NCBI GenBank assembly: GCA_015178975.1
Contig: WHVD01000130.1
Coordinates: 124,001-188,000, forward strand
Length of the DNA: 64,000 nucleotides
Source: Hysterangium stoloniferum
Taxonomy: Eukaryota; Basidiomycota; Agaricomycetes; Hysterangiales; Hysterangiaceae
Direction of reading: 5' to 3'
The position numbers and the translations under genes are program-made. A model generated the notes under the pieces. It was not told the DNA's origin. It saw only the letters and a list, made by a program, of their open reading frames with translations, and ran no database searches. Shown here piece after piece: positions 1 through 10,800 of the stretch (position 1 is its first letter; each line of letters begins with the position of its first letter).

Positions 1-62
1 GAGATGTTTCCATTTCAGCTGTAAAGTTTCAAAATTTCTAGAGATAGCAATGGCAATGTCAT

Positions 63-863
63 TCAGATACATTGTCCAATATCTGAATATATGTACCTTG
101 TCCATACTGTCCAACCAATTGAAGACAATGCCCGCCAGCCAAGGTGCTTATGGACATTATAACGCTCTGTAAGTAACATTGTTATTGCTGGTGGAAGTGA
201 TGTCAGCATGGAACACTGCTGCCTTGACCAGGCATATATGCATTCCAAGTACTGCAGTGACATTACTCCTGAGTGTGTCCGTATTCCATCCTCACCACCC
301 TTCTTCCGAACAGCACTAATGGTCTCCTGGAAATCATAAGGAGTTGAAGGATTTCCAAAGGCACAGTTTGCTTCTTCATCCCACCTCCAAGGACCTTGAT
401 AAAGGCCTTCCACATCTCTAATAGAAGGAAGGTAAGTGTCGGTGCGAAGGCAGCAGGTTGGATTGAGAGACTTACACTCTGTCCCAGTATTTCTGAAATC
501 CAGCATGTATGCCCTCTGCTGTTGATTGGCCACAACTATTTGTGAAGCATTTAAATGATATAAATGTTGCTAGAGCCCATGGTGAAGCCCGGTTTGGTGT
601 TTCATCAAATGCATGAATTAAATTGAAACTGGTCCATTTCACATCACCGAGTCCCTCTGGACAGCCCCTGGGATGCTCAAGCCCTTCATTACCTCTTAAT
701 TCCTTTGCTCCCTCTGCCAATGACCATCATAGTCCTGTGTAGTTTTTGCTGCCAAACCGTGTTTCTTTTTGGAGGCCTGCTTTGTTTTTGCAATTTCACC
801 AAGGGTGAGTCTTGCTTTCACAGTCTTCTTCTCAGCTTTTGTTGGTTTTCTACTACCAGGCAT
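63..863 (-). pseudogene. Possible tyrosine-recombinase-like (Crypton-type?) gene, broken
   Basis: Two exons on the minus strand. Exon 1 runs from an ATG at 863 to 476 and starts with a lysine-rich segment (MPGSRKPTKAEKK). A 58-base intron with GTAAGT...ATTAG ends lies at 418-475. Exon 2 runs 417-63 and joins in frame (WDR-VDVEG). One frameshift sits inside exon 1 near 700-715, where the reading moves from DYDGHW to AEGAKELRG. The end of exon 2 (HKHLGWRALSSIGWTVWTR) has the feel of the region around the catalytic arginine of fungal tyrosine recombinases, but the catalytic C-terminal half is missing. The clean intron and long cross-frame continuity support a once-real gene. The recombinase assignment is a guess from memory of fungal families; a host gene of unknown function is the alternative. 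Confidence 0.4.
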
Positions 864-1180
864 TTTACGAGATGGTTAAGTGATAGAAAAATATTTTTTG
901 GAACTTTTTTGTGATGTCAATTAAGATTTAGATCTGTTTTGTATTCAAGCAGCATCAAATTGAAACAGCGATAAATTGAAATTGAAACAACAATGTATTG
1001 GTATTTCATTGCCCTAGCTAGATATGGTACTAGAGATAATGAAGATATTGAAATTCCCATCGGAGTATCACCTACAGAGAACCAGTGTGATGAGGGTGAG
1101 GAAATAGGGTTGCAGGTTGCAGACTCAATCGAGCTGCAAGAAAGCTAATCAATAATATATTGATATTTGCAAAGCCTTAC
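864..1180. other. No gene recognised
   Basis: About 300 bases between the first gene relic and the aspartic protease fragment. The minus strand after the protease donor site does not continue recognisably into the second DTG motif. I see no RNA gene or repeat here. Confidence 0.5.
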
Positions 1181-1352
1181 CAAGGATGCCAGCAGTAGTT
1201 GAGAGAATGGAGGTGCTACCGTATTTGATGCTCTGGTCAAGTCCCCAGAAGTCGCTAGCAGGGTTCATGGACATAATGGACACGAAGGTGATGTCTCCTG
1301 TGAACTCGCTTGAATCGGTTCCACAGAAGGTGATCTGACCACTAGCCTCGGA
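1181..1352 (-). pseudogene. Aspartic protease (peptidase A1) fragment
   Basis: Read on the minus strand, one exon encodes SEASGQITFCGTDSSEFTGD followed by segments including SDFWGLDQSIKYG and ILSTTAGIL. This matches the central part of secreted fungal pepsin-like proteases (family A1), between the flap and the second catalytic Asp. The exon ends at 1181 with a GTAAGG donor. The expected second DTG motif is not found downstream, and the N-terminal half is absent upstream. It is therefore a partial gene or relic. It lies just downstream of the BRCA2-like piece on the same strand, an unrelated neighbour, which suggests rearrangement. Confidence 0.7.
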
Positions 1353-1559
1353 GGTGGAGGTGAGGTGGAGGTGCTGGGGCTAAGGGTGCCTACTGTGAGA
1401 CTGGCGGGTCCTGCAATAAATGGATACATCAATGACAACTATAGTAACATTGACAATATGACTAACCAATTCCCAAGATTCCTTTGATACCTGTGGTGGA
1501 GGTGCAAACATTGTTATGCCTAAGGACTGATAATGCTTTGAACCAGCCTTACCATCGAA

Positions 1560-2520
1560 GCCCTAGCTGGTGGTTGCCACACTGATGCTCTGCGATTTGA
1601 TTACCAGACAGTTTTGCTGCTTCGCATGTTTGCTTGGCCTGCAGAGGGTAAGCGGCATATGAGGTGATGTGCATTGTGAGCATACCTGCCACTGTGCCTC
1701 CTCAATTGCCTCGTCCTTTTCGATCCGGGGTCCTTCTCGTATAATCTCACCAGTTGACAAGGTAATGAATTCGATGAATGCGATTGGATAGATCTTGAAG
1801 GTAACGTAAGTGATAACAGATTAATCAGCAGGCGACGGCTCACGTTTGTGATAATTAGGTCTAGCAGAGGTACACCCCCACCATCTGGCGTTAGGCTTCG
1901 CAAAGTGGCCACAAATGGCGTGGATTGAAACCCAAGCGAGGTATGCCATGAAGCTAAATGCGTCGAGTTTCCAGAAAGTATAAGACGTACACTATTGTAA
2001 GCCTCTAAGATTTCCATGGGGTCCTTCTTCGATGAATCAAGCTGGCAGTAGAGATCTTCATACATAGTTTCATTCTCAGTAAGAACGATACATACCCTAG
2101 CCCCACTACATGCAATCTTCCTCCCAGTGCGCAAGACTTTATTTCGAGCGGCACGTGTGAGTGATTCGTTGACTTTCGCGTGAAGACGGTACCATCCATC
2201 CGTGATCTCCAGTTCAGGATGTGCAGGACCGATTGACCAGCATCGTCAATATGTTCATCTGTCCAGAATATATTAGATATACACAGAACGATTGGCCCCG
2301 ATGGCGGGGCATCCTGTGTGGTTATGAGGCGTAATGCAGGACGGGAACTACTGGCAAGCTCGCGTTGATATCTATCAACATTCTTCCATGAGCAGAGTTC
2401 ATTAGTTACAAAAACAATCATACCGCATATGTAGCTGCCACATAACCTCATCCCAACTCCACTTCTTTGCGATCTTCTCAGGCTCTAAACACGCCATTCC
2501 AATCATTTCGACCATTTCGG
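1560..2520 (-). pseudogene. BRCA2: BRCA2-like OB-fold fragment
   Basis: Minus strand. The order is: end of the BRCA2 helical domain (KWSWDEVMWQLHMRYD), OB1 start (TTQDAPPSGPIVLCISNIFW), OB1 core (PELEITDGWYRL, LSGNSTHLASWHTSLGF, DGGGVPLLDLIITN), then after a clean 50-base intron (1794-1843) IYPIAFIEFITL and the tower-like EGPRIEKDEAIEEAQWQ. A second intron of 47 bases lies at 1639-1685. In the family these folds bind single-stranded DNA and help load Rad51 in recombination repair. Breaks: a frameshift or unresolved intron after RYD near 2415, and a one-base shift near 2215 between QSVLH and PELE. The BRC repeats and the rest of OB2/OB3 are absent. Correct introns and family order make the identity firm; the breaks make it a relic. 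Confidence 0.82.
1794..1843 (-). other. 50-base intron in BRCA2-like fragment
   Basis: GTGAGC at the donor and TTCAAG at the acceptor, minus strand. Removing it joins LLDLIITN to IYPIAFIEF, the order expected in BRCA2. It sets the short intron size typical of this genome. Confidence 0.8.
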
Positions 2521-2609
2521 TACAACACGAAGATGTCTGCTAGCGAGTGTGACCTGATCGGTAACTAGTAATCCATTATATACATCAACCGAAGTCAGAG
2601 GATACAAAG

Positions 2610-2990
2610 AACAACTCACATTCGTCTCCAGACTAAATTTGAACGCATCACAGGGGGAGAAACCGGATTTGTCACATTTATGTATATTCGGAAGTCCTGT
2701 TAGTGTGGTGATTCCGAAGCAAAAACAACTGAAATGGGACTCACAGTCAAAAATAGGCTACATGGTGGGTTATGAGTTGTATCCTTCGGATTATTTGGTG
2801 TGGGTGCCCGGGCGAGGTGAATCGAGAAAGTGAGAGATGTAATATTTCACGAGGAGGTGATATCGTTATTGTCCCCAGTCCCATGCATGAATCACAACCC
2901 TGAAAAAAAGACATCAAAGTACACTCACACTCAGGAGTCTGGTTTGAGAACTGACAATGGTACACTGCCAAGAATGGAAGACACAACGTG
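2610..2990 (+). pseudogene. Ty1/copia polyprotein fragment
   Basis: Plus strand. The reading frame gives EKPDLSHLCIFGSPVSVVIP, then KWDSQSKIGYMVGYE, then in another frame RIEKVRDVIFHEEVISLLSP. This is the linker between integrase and reverse transcriptase of copia polyproteins (normally KPDVSHLRVFG, GIFVGY, RDVIFHE). A stop and frameshift fall near 2820-2832. No LTR or other domain of this element is seen alongside, so it is an isolated scrap. Confidence 0.75.
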
Positions 2991-3021
2991 GTTGCCATAT
3001 TTGTTGCTGTCACTTACATAA

Positions 3022-4197
3022 TCAAGTGCGGTTCTAAGGGTGTGCAATGAATATTTGGTGATTGGTTGTTTGTGAGCTGAAAAAATCAATCACTTTGATA
3101 TATGAACACAAAATAATTTCAGTTTGATATTTATATAATGTAGGTTATAGTCGACAGGGTAATTAGAGCATATACCACCTGCCCTCCACGAAAGTATTGG
3201 CCAAGCTGCCATCTGCTAGCCTTAATTAAGAGGAAATTTGTAGAAAAGAATAAAAATATCACACACTAAATATTATCAAGTTATTTAAGCTAGTAATAAT
3301 TTATTAAGCTAGATTTAAGGCATAAGTGATTACTAAGTTCGCAAAAAGGCCAAACTAAGCTAGCCGAGCTTAGTTTTAAGCCAAATTTTAAGCAAATTTA
3401 AGGGCTCAAACTACCCAACTAGACCATATAGTTGCGTAGGAATTTTTGTAGAATATTTCAATACATCTTAAAAGAATATACACCACGATTCACAATATTT
3501 TTAAGGCCCAGGAGAGGTTCGAAATGTGAAAGTTCTCATTGCCATTATTAGTTTACATAAGTGTGTCGCTAAAACTATAGGCTTTTTTATTTAAAAAAAA
3601 AAAAAATGAATATTCACTCTTAGCATTGCTCATGAGTTTGCATAATAAGACGGAACATTTAGCCATTCATGAATTACTGACTGACATCCTAGGAGTGGTC
3701 CAGATGCAAAGTGTTCTATTTATTTATTGTATTCTGAACTTTTCTTTTTTTAAGAAAAAAAAAAGAATTCTTCAACATTTTATTTCGTGAATTCCATCTG
3801 GAGCACTTGACTACTTGCCACCAACTGCCTTTGGGTTTAAGCTGCCAGCCTACATTACTGTAAATGAAATTCAAACGCCCTAGTGGCTACTATATTATTT
3901 TGCGCAATCCCATTCCTGGAAGGTCTCCTTGAGTTGTTACATAATAACACCCAGTCTCTCGCCCCCACGGGAGTCAAGGTCGCAATATTTAAATTTCTGG
4001 CCATTAGCCATAACCCTCTTTTCTACTCCCTTGAGGAATAAATCGACATACGTGTAACGGCTTTTCAGCCTGAGCCGGACATATATCCCCGTTCACGGCA
4101 GCTGCCGAGATGTAATCCCACACTATCCCGAATTTAAGCGAGGCGCGAAATTTAAGACCAAAACGCTTAAAATATCCCAACTAAGGGGACTTAGTAC
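3022..4197. other. AT-rich stretch, nothing recognised
   Basis: No supported gene. It contains homopolymer runs (about 3590-3606, 3746-3762) and a patch rich in TTAAGC/AAGCTTA-like words (about 3285-3410). It ends where the amplified module begins. Confidence 0.5.
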
Positions 4198-4420
4198 AAG
4201 GTGGCTTTACCACAGTTATAACTTTACTTCATAAATATATCCCCAGCAAATGCACATGGCATCAGGATATCAAATAATTGAGGTGTACAATTATACTGAT
4301 TTGCCACAGATGGAAGGCAGCCAATGGCAGATGGCAGATGGCAAGGTACTATGCAATCATGAAGTGATAGGAATTTTCTATATCAAGGAAATTATTGGCA
4401 CTCAAATAAGTACTCTCATC
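4198..4420 (+). repeat. Amplified module, left part before LTR insertion
   Basis: Near-identical to 27458-27690 (shared words include CCAGCAAATGCACATGGCAT). The module is interrupted at 4420 by the LTR element and resumes at 6981. The uninterrupted paralogue at 27690 shows the pre-insertion sequence. Confidence 0.85.
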
Positions 4421-4660
4421 TATTAGGAATTATTGGGAGTCTCAATATACAGGGCAAAGCACATTGATATATAATGTTAACTACATGACCTTTATATACT
4501 AGGACATCGTCGATAAGATTGAATCACTACATCACTTGCATCATAAGTCTCATCATATGTTGCATCACATGTGCGGCTCCACTGGTTCCGATGCTTGGAC
4601 CTATTGTATCATATGCGCGGCTCCACTCGCTCTGGTGCCTTCAACGCTCGTATCTCAATA
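4421..4660 (-). repeat. 3' LTR (element sense) of the copia-type element
   Basis: 240 bases. Element-sense termini are TATTGAG...CCTAATA rather than the usual TG...CA. It matches 6741-6980 at about 98 percent by eye. The first bases of the LTR supply the last Tyr codon and the TGA stop of the upstream frame. Confidence 0.93.
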
Positions 4661-5235
4661 CTCCTCCTCGAGTGTTGAAGTACCAATACCTAACTGGCAT
4701 GTATGATAATAATGAGTCGACGGTGGTAGTGATTTTGTCAAAATATCCGCAATCGTTTCCTTCGTGTGTCGATAGATAAGTTGGACTGTTCCATTTTCGA
4801 TTAAGTGTCGAATAAAATGGTATTTAACTTCAATATGTTTCATTCTTCGTAGAGCGCGTCGATTGCGAGCAAACACGATCGTTCCTTGATTGTCCTCGAA
4901 AATTACTGTCGGCTCTTCGTAAACTATGTCCAATTCTTCCAAGAAATGTCTCGTCCACATAACTTCGTGTGCTGCCTCGGATAAAGCATTGTATTCTGCT
5001 TCCGTCGAAGATAAGGCTACAGTCGACTGCTTCCTGGAAGACCAAGAAACGGCTCCTGATCCTAGGAATATGGCGTATCCTCCGGTCGACTTTCTATCTT
5101 CTGTATCTCCAGCAAAATCGGCGTCCGAGTATACGTGCAAGCAAAGTGTTTCTCCTCCCAAATGGAGCTCACGGTCTCAAGTGGTGAATAAGTATTGTAG
5201 AACTCATTTCGCTAAGTCCTTTCTGTACCCATTCG
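4655..5235 (-). CDS. Copia RNase H, C-terminal polyprotein fragment
   Basis: Minus strand, ending at a TGA (4655-4657) inside the LTR. Motifs in order: YSDADFAGD with the first catalytic Asp, RKSTGGYAIFLG, WSSRKQSTVALSSTEAEY with the conserved Glu, FEDNQGTIVFARN, HIEVKYHFIRHLI and ADILTKSLP, the usual end of copia pol. Upstream the homology extends with one stop to AKRTNGYRKDLAK and VLQYLFTT near 5235. The RNase H domain (about 150 residues) is uninterrupted and removes RNA from RNA/DNA hybrids during retrotransposition. The rest of pol has been deleted. Confidence 0.9.
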
Positions 5236-5239
5236 TCCT

Positions 5240-6729
5240 CTTCGCTGCCTTCATCAGAACGTGGTCTGCTGACAGACCAGGTGCAGCATCTGTGATCCAC
5301 GCCGCGCGTTCTGCCTCGAGTCATCTTCGCCTTCTTGCATCATGAGTGTCGATTGTGGTGTGACGGATGTGTTATCTTGTACGACCTGCTGGGTGTCCGT
5401 TGGCCTTCCCCCTCATCAGGTATGTGATTCATCGTCATGTGTGATAAGCCCGAAGTAAAACTCTTGATTTTCTTCTTCCAATTCGTCACCCATCACCAGC
5501 TTTCACGAGTTCGCTTGCCTGAATCTCCTAAGACAACCACAACCTCTGAATCCCTCTCAAATGCGCTCCATGAATCCCAATTACTCCCATGCAGTTTTCC
5601 ATTGCTTCGACTCCCACTCCCAATCCAATCACAAACCCTATCCCGGATCTCACAGGTGATAGTGGCAAGTGGCGATGTTCGACAGCAATCCAGGACAAAC
5701 GTACTGGCTAGTAAAATGGCGATTATTAGATTTTGTGGGTTTGCGAACAATGTAGCATGTGATTGTCGGGTAACCGGGTATAGTATTACCGGTAGTAGGT
5801 ACTTAAACTAGGTACTTGTACTCTACACTTCATACGTTTGCAACGTGTTCTATCTACCCAAACTGAGTCAAGCGTATTACGAACCCGTGAATTCTAACAG
5901 CGATTTGGCCCCTCCCATGGGCACCAATGATAAACGCAGATTTTAAGAGTCGTTGTGTGAATGTCGGCATGAACGTGTTGTAGTGTGAATGTGATGGGTG
6001 ATTAATAATAGACCATATGCGACGTCGAAAAAACAGGGACATTCGATTTCTTGATATGTTGCAGTTACATGGCAGTCTCGGACCGTGATGTGGGGTGAAT
6101 GGTCACTGACCATAGCAATGCAAGTCATAATGCTCGCAATCCCTCGAGTGACCATGAGGATAACAGGCCCTAAATATATAATTCAATCTCAGAATCAAAC
6201 ATCTGAGACAACAGAGTCTCGCAGCTTCTTTGGCTCGCAGACTCCAATACTCCCCCTCGAGCCTTAGAAGCTCGTATTACCTTCGATAATAGGTCGACCA
6301 ATCTCGTTCCAAACGAGCTACTGGGGAGTTCCAGGGCCTACTCTTCATCTCTGTTCGCCATGCACAATCGCTCCCAAAGACTCTAACAGTCATAGCATTT
6401 CCTCCAGCAGAGATTTCCTATCCCTCCGGCTCACGATACCTGTCGGGCTGCCATCCTCGGGCTCGACGGCTCCGGAACATACATATCTTTGGCACCTCAG
6501 TCAGCCAGGTCATCGCAGCGTTACTTGGAGCATATTCATTTGTGCAAGGGATTGCGTCGTTTGACGCCAGAGGTGAGGACTAAAATCAACAGCGTGCAAC
6601 TGGAAAAACTGCTGATCTTATGCAGCTTCGCGCAGTGGCATACGATTCCGGAAAAACGCTGTCTAGCCAGGGTAACCGGTGGCTCTCCGGGATGTGCTCG
6701 CATTAAGACTCCACCGCTGTCGCAAGCAA
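5240..6729. other. Internal region of LTR element without recognisable gag/pol
   Basis: No retroelement domain is seen on either strand. A short minus-strand piece near 6240-6300 ends in a GGVLE-like peptide before a purine-rich tract, reminiscent of another copia 3' end, so an older element may have been captured here. Overlapping frames at 5437-5811 look accidental. Confidence 0.4.
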
Positions 6730-6740
6730 GGCCCATAACC
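6730..6740 (-). other. Primer-binding-site candidate
   Basis: GGTTATGGGCC immediately follows the 5' LTR in element sense. It is one base from the complement of the initiator-Met tRNA anticodon arm used as a half-tRNA primer in copia elements. Confidence 0.6.
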
Positions 6741-6980
6741 TATTAGGAATTATTGGGAGTCTCAATATACGGGGCAAAGCACATTGATATATAATGTTAA
6801 CTACATGACCCTTATATACTAGGACATCGTCGATAAGATTGAATCACTACATCACTTGCATCATAAGTCTCATCATATGTTGCATCATATGTGCGGCTCC
6901 ACTGGTTCCAATGCTTGGACCTATTGTATCATATGCGCGGCTCCACTCGCTCTGGTGCCTTCAACGCTCGTATCTCAATA
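6741..6980 (-). repeat. 5' LTR (element sense) of the copia-type element
   Basis: 240 bases, partner of 4421-4660, followed by the TCATC target duplication at 6981-6985. Confidence 0.93.
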
Positions 6981-9000
6981 TCATCAAGTTCCTGGCTTAT
7001 CTGGAGCTGCCAGCCAATTCATAATTGCCTACGTTATTGTGGTCTAGAACCACAGACTCGCTAGAGTTGCTTCTCATTGAGAGCCTACGATCTTACTACA
7101 TATAATGCACCGAGAATGCTGTTAATTTAGTTTCTTGGGCACCGAGCACTGGCACTTGCCAAAATCTCACATGGCATCCGCGGCAAAAATTCAAGCAGCA
7201 ATTGTAAAGTAACTACCTCGTGCCATGATTTCGCACACAACACTGACCGTAGATTTCCAGTAATATTTGGACTTACACCGATTTGGCAACACTAGGTCTG
7301 TCTACACAAAGTCGCAGTTGTTTGCCACACTATATAGACGGGCATCTCAGTTTGGTTTAGTTGTGATACAATCTTGACTCTTCCAGCGGAAATCCAGTTC
7401 GTATGGAAGAGTAGGATCAGAGTAGCATCTGTGCTGTACATCATCGCCCGATATTCACACCTACTCAAGTATATACTTGCTGCCGCCATTAACCTATATT
7501 CAGCAGATGTACCATTAGAGGTGTGTGGTGGGATGGGCCTGAAAATGGCCCTTGACTTACAGCAGTTTATAGTGTGTGGTACCATTTGAGCCCTCAGGTT
7601 AGTTGTTTACTGATTATCCATAGGGCATGTCATGGACTATTCCACACCTCGGCTGTTCTGGGAGCTGTAGCGGCGCTTAGTGGACACGGTGATTAATCTA
7701 TTTATCATTTACTTTCTCAAATAACTCAACCAAGATGGATGTCAGGGGTGTTACTTACAAGGGTTTACGCGATAAGCAAGGATAATAAATACCTCTTAAC
7801 TCCAATCTTGTTCACATATCTTGGAGAAGTCTCCTGTCGTGTGGTGTGTTTACCTATTGGCAATATATGGACGGGTATACCCATGAGTGTGATAGCTTAT
7901 CTTAGCCTTTGAAGATTGCATTTCTTGGACCGGCATCAAACTGTTCGTTTTACTTACGTAGATCCACGCGATTGTGTATTAATTAACATCATTAAACAGG
8001 GGTACAGAAGTCGATTGCATATACCTGGAGACCTCGAATTGACACGATCGTTATAGAGTCAGCAACAACCGCTCTTTTAATTACGTTTGATGGGCTCATA
8101 TTATTCACCACATTGTTCCACACCATTGGCATGATTGGGCTACAAAGAGGTATTAAAGGATTGCGGAAACGATCTATAACCTATATATTTGTACAACAAG
8201 GTAATTTATCTCGCTTTTGAGGTTACATGTTATTATGACCCTCATGATATTAATTGCAGGTGTTCTCCGATTTGCGTTAGTGCTAAATTAACGTGACTTC
8301 CGTTGATGAAATGTTGATTTTTCTTTGTCAGCGTAATTTTCATATGGAATTCACAGCTCCTAATTACGAATAAGGTTTGGGATTATTACCGTTTTTCCCC
8401 TTTTTCACTGATACTATGACATTTTTTTTAAGTTTGTCTCAGTGAATATCTTTTATCCCCTCAGAATTCTATACCACGCATTCATCTCACATCCAAATAT
8501 AGGCCGCATTTAGAGACTTGGGCGCAAACTTCGAAAGCTGGCAAGTATTTATCGCATACACTTCGCCCAACTTCTTAATCTCAAGTGCAGCATATCCATC
8601 CTTCCCATTTGCCGCTTCTTTCTCGATCTGCGAGAATTAAACTCATCATGTAACACGATTAATATGACGAACAATGTCGTGCTCACTACCTTCCGGGCGA
8701 CCGTACGCGGTATCGAACATTCTTTGATTGAGGACGTTGGAGATAATTATATAGGAGATTTTATTTCGCGGGGACGTTGTGAAGGAGAAATCCTTGTCCA
8801 TTCCACAGAGGGGTGTGAGGAAACCTCTGGTGGGAGACTTGAAGGCCTTGCTGCACACTAATGTAAGGGGGTAATCTGCTGAATATTACCACTGACCATG
8901 CAATGAAAGACATTTATGACACTTGATGAAGTAAAATAAAGGGCTCCAAAAGTCGTTGGATACAGTTCACATGTCGTCTAATTTTTCTATAGATGTATTT
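6981..9000 (+). repeat. Amplified module, copy A (continues 4198-4420)
   Basis: Near-identical along its length to 27690-29700 (copy B), more diverged from 32200-34260 (copy C), with shorter copies at 13731-14210 and 18207-19960. Near position 9000 the homology to copy B stops at GATGTATTTA, where the DIRS-like element begins. Confidence 0.85.
7345..8862 (+). pseudogene. DUF6533-like membrane protein, copy A
   Basis: Plus strand. A first exon around 7366-7590 encodes TILTLPAEIQFVWKSRIRV and VLYIIARYSHLL, the pattern of basidiomycete DUF6533 proteins, which are predicted multi-pass membrane proteins of unknown role. Further conserved exon-like blocks follow: a hydrophobic stretch about 8035-8205 (matching ITLTIAFDGLIFFTTLF in copy C), a short exon starting VLRFA after a CAG near 8260, and about 8600-8862 with a C-terminal TTFRATVRGIEHSLIEDVGD. 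The order matches copies B and C. I could not derive one clean spliced frame: stops fall between blocks and inside the first exon after VCGTI. Decay is likely, though missed introns are possible. Confidence 0.55.
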
Positions 9001-9017
9001 AACCCGAAGCAGGACTG

Positions 9018-10800
9018 GAACCTCCTCTTTCGGCGACAGCTGATATCCCACATTCCCCAGTCATCCCACATCTGGAGGCCACCAGCACCAATCAGGGAGA
9101 TCGCCAGTCCTCCCCCCCTCACGAGATTGTTCAACTAGAGGCCCAGATTGCGCTATTGGCTGCACATCGAGACCTCCTGTTGGCTCAAGGCAGACCAGAT
9201 ATCCATGGCAGCAGGGTCGTTTCAGACGTCTCACCAGGTGTGATGAGATTATTCACAGACCCGGATACGATCCAGCTGGCCAACATGCGGGCCTCCATGG
9301 CTGGTGACACTAGGACCACCAAGAAGGCAGCGGTCCCTGATATAATTCCAGGATTCAAGGCCAACGCCTTAGAGATCCCCATTCCTCGGAAGGTAGAGGA
9401 AGCCTTCAGGAACCTACACTACGTCCCTTATACAGCCCTCACTACGGAGGCGCGGCAGAAGGCAGAGAGAGGCTTGGAAGAATTCACCTTCTCGCCTTCA
9501 GGCAACATTGTGGCCAAAGGGCTGGACCGCGATAATGAGAGGAGCATCTCCATCATTGACTGGCTCTCAGCAGCAGCAGCAGTGGTCGACCGTACTAGGA
9601 TTCACGGGGGCGACACCAGAGCTGATGCGCTTTCAGCCCACCACGCAGTTGTGACAACCATTGCGAAATCCCATAGCTGGGAAGTGGCCATGGAATATGA
9701 TGTGCAACAGCGTGAAGCAGCGGCCCGCAACCCGACCCATGACTTGAGCTGCCTGGACACCAATGCCCTGACAATCATCTCGACACGGGCAGCGCTGCAG
9801 GCATCAAGATCTGGCACCACCTCCGTCTCCCCAGTGAAACACCTCAGGCCAGCTGGACCACCGCCCCTCTCCACTTCTCCTTGAAAGAGGCCTCGCACAG
9901 ATGGGGATCGTTCACATTGCTTTCGGTGTGGGACACAGGGGCACTTTCCGGCTGACTGCACAGCAAAACTCACATCATGTTACGACCCGTTCCCAGATGT
10001 TTCAATATCCGACTTCCGATCTCCGACTTCCGACTTCCGACTTCCGATATCCGATTACAGAACATCATAGTTACCGTATCATCTGCATTCTTCCCTTGTT
10101 CTGCATTTGGTAATTTGTCCGTTGACAAGTATTCACTCATTTGTTTGTTGTATTCCCGTCTTGGAATATTGTCTCCCTAATATGTCTTATTGTATTTCCG
10201 TTTTAAGAACATTTCCATTTCCGTCTTATTATGGTCTTAGTTTGTAGTACAATAACAAGTGGACTTATATTAGTTTCCGCGAATTTGTACTTTACTTTAG
10301 ATCTGATATCAACTTAGTTTCTTATTCCTCCTCCTGTCTTTCTGTACGCTCGATATTCGGAACTCTTCGGAACTCTGAATATCCGTATCTTCCATTGTAA
10401 ATCTCACCTTTGAAATTAAGGACTTCGAGTGTTTGCGTAGAGGCGCAGCACATAAGCTGAAGCCAACATCCTGACCCTACCAGACAGTTCCCGAGTTCCC
10501 GGTGACTTCCCGATAGTTCCAGAATAAGTTCCCGACACGGCACTTAACACATCAGCAGGGAAGAACACTGCCCCAATCGCCCGGGATGCCAGAAACAAGC
10601 ATGCCTTGGCATCCCCCGATGGAAAGCAGTTTTGTTTCAAGTGGGCAACAGGAACACAGTGCCGGTGGGGTGACACCTGCACCAATGCACACATGTGCAG
10701 CATCTGCTTCGAGCAAGACCACGGAGCAGCAGCCTGCAAGCATCTCTGATCCAAGAAGGGTCACGACGCCGCTTGATCCAATAGAAGCGGCACGTACATT
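9018..10800 (+). pseudogene. DIRS-like gag with CCHC and CCCH zinc fingers
   Basis: Plus strand, split by a solo LTR. The first part is open from about 9018 (ADIPHSPVIPHLEATST) through 9884, an acidic/helical capsid-like region ending LSTSP. It meets a TGA (9882-9884, possibly from CGA), then continues in the same frame as KRPRTDGDRSHCFRCGTQGH, a CCHC knuckle (C-x2-C-x4-H-x4-C). Excising 9978-10549 plus one TSD copy restores the frame to CKHL near 10740 with a CCCH finger (C-x8-C-x5-C-x3-H, CFKWATGTQC...) and another C-x2-C-x4-H-x4-C knuckle (CSICFEQDHGAAAC). Nucleic-acid binding in a gag particle is the inferred role. Confidence 0.72.
9978..10549. mobile_element. Solo LTR inside DIRS gag
   Basis: 572 bases with TGTTACG...CTTAACA ends and a perfect 5-base target duplication CATCA (9973-9977 and 10550-10554). 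It holds a heptamer microsatellite based on CCGACTT (about 10008-10055). The TGTTA/TAACA termini resemble the gypsy LTRs at 20682, 23957 and 55796, but the body is different. Its removal restores the zinc-finger reading frame of the host element. Confidence 0.9.

Larger units (their letters stand above)
4421..6980 (-). mobile_element. Copia-type LTR retrotransposon, internally deleted
   Basis: A 2560-base insertion with two 240-base LTRs (4421-4660 and 6741-6980) and a perfect 5-base target duplication TCATC (4416-4420 and 6981-6985). The empty site is preserved at about 27690. The sense strand is minus: the copia RNase H frame points towards the 4421 end. A polypurine tract (GAGGAGGAG, 4661-4669) abuts the 3' LTR. 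A primer-site-like GGTTATGGGCC (6730-6740) abuts the 5' LTR; it resembles the complement of the initiator-Met tRNA anticodon arm, the half-tRNA primer known for copia. The internal part lacks gag, integrase and most of reverse transcriptase, so the copy is non-autonomous. The LTRs differ at about four sites, all transitions. Confidence 0.93.

Noticed and set aside
4519-4779. Plus-strand ORF MNHYITCIISLIICC..., repeated at 6839-7024
   Set aside because: It lies inside the two LTRs on the antisense strand; repetition reflects the LTR pair, not a gene family.
5437-5811. Overlapping 124- and 85-codon ORFs on both strands
   Set aside because: No family resemblance, no conserved copy and no retroelement motif; likely chance.
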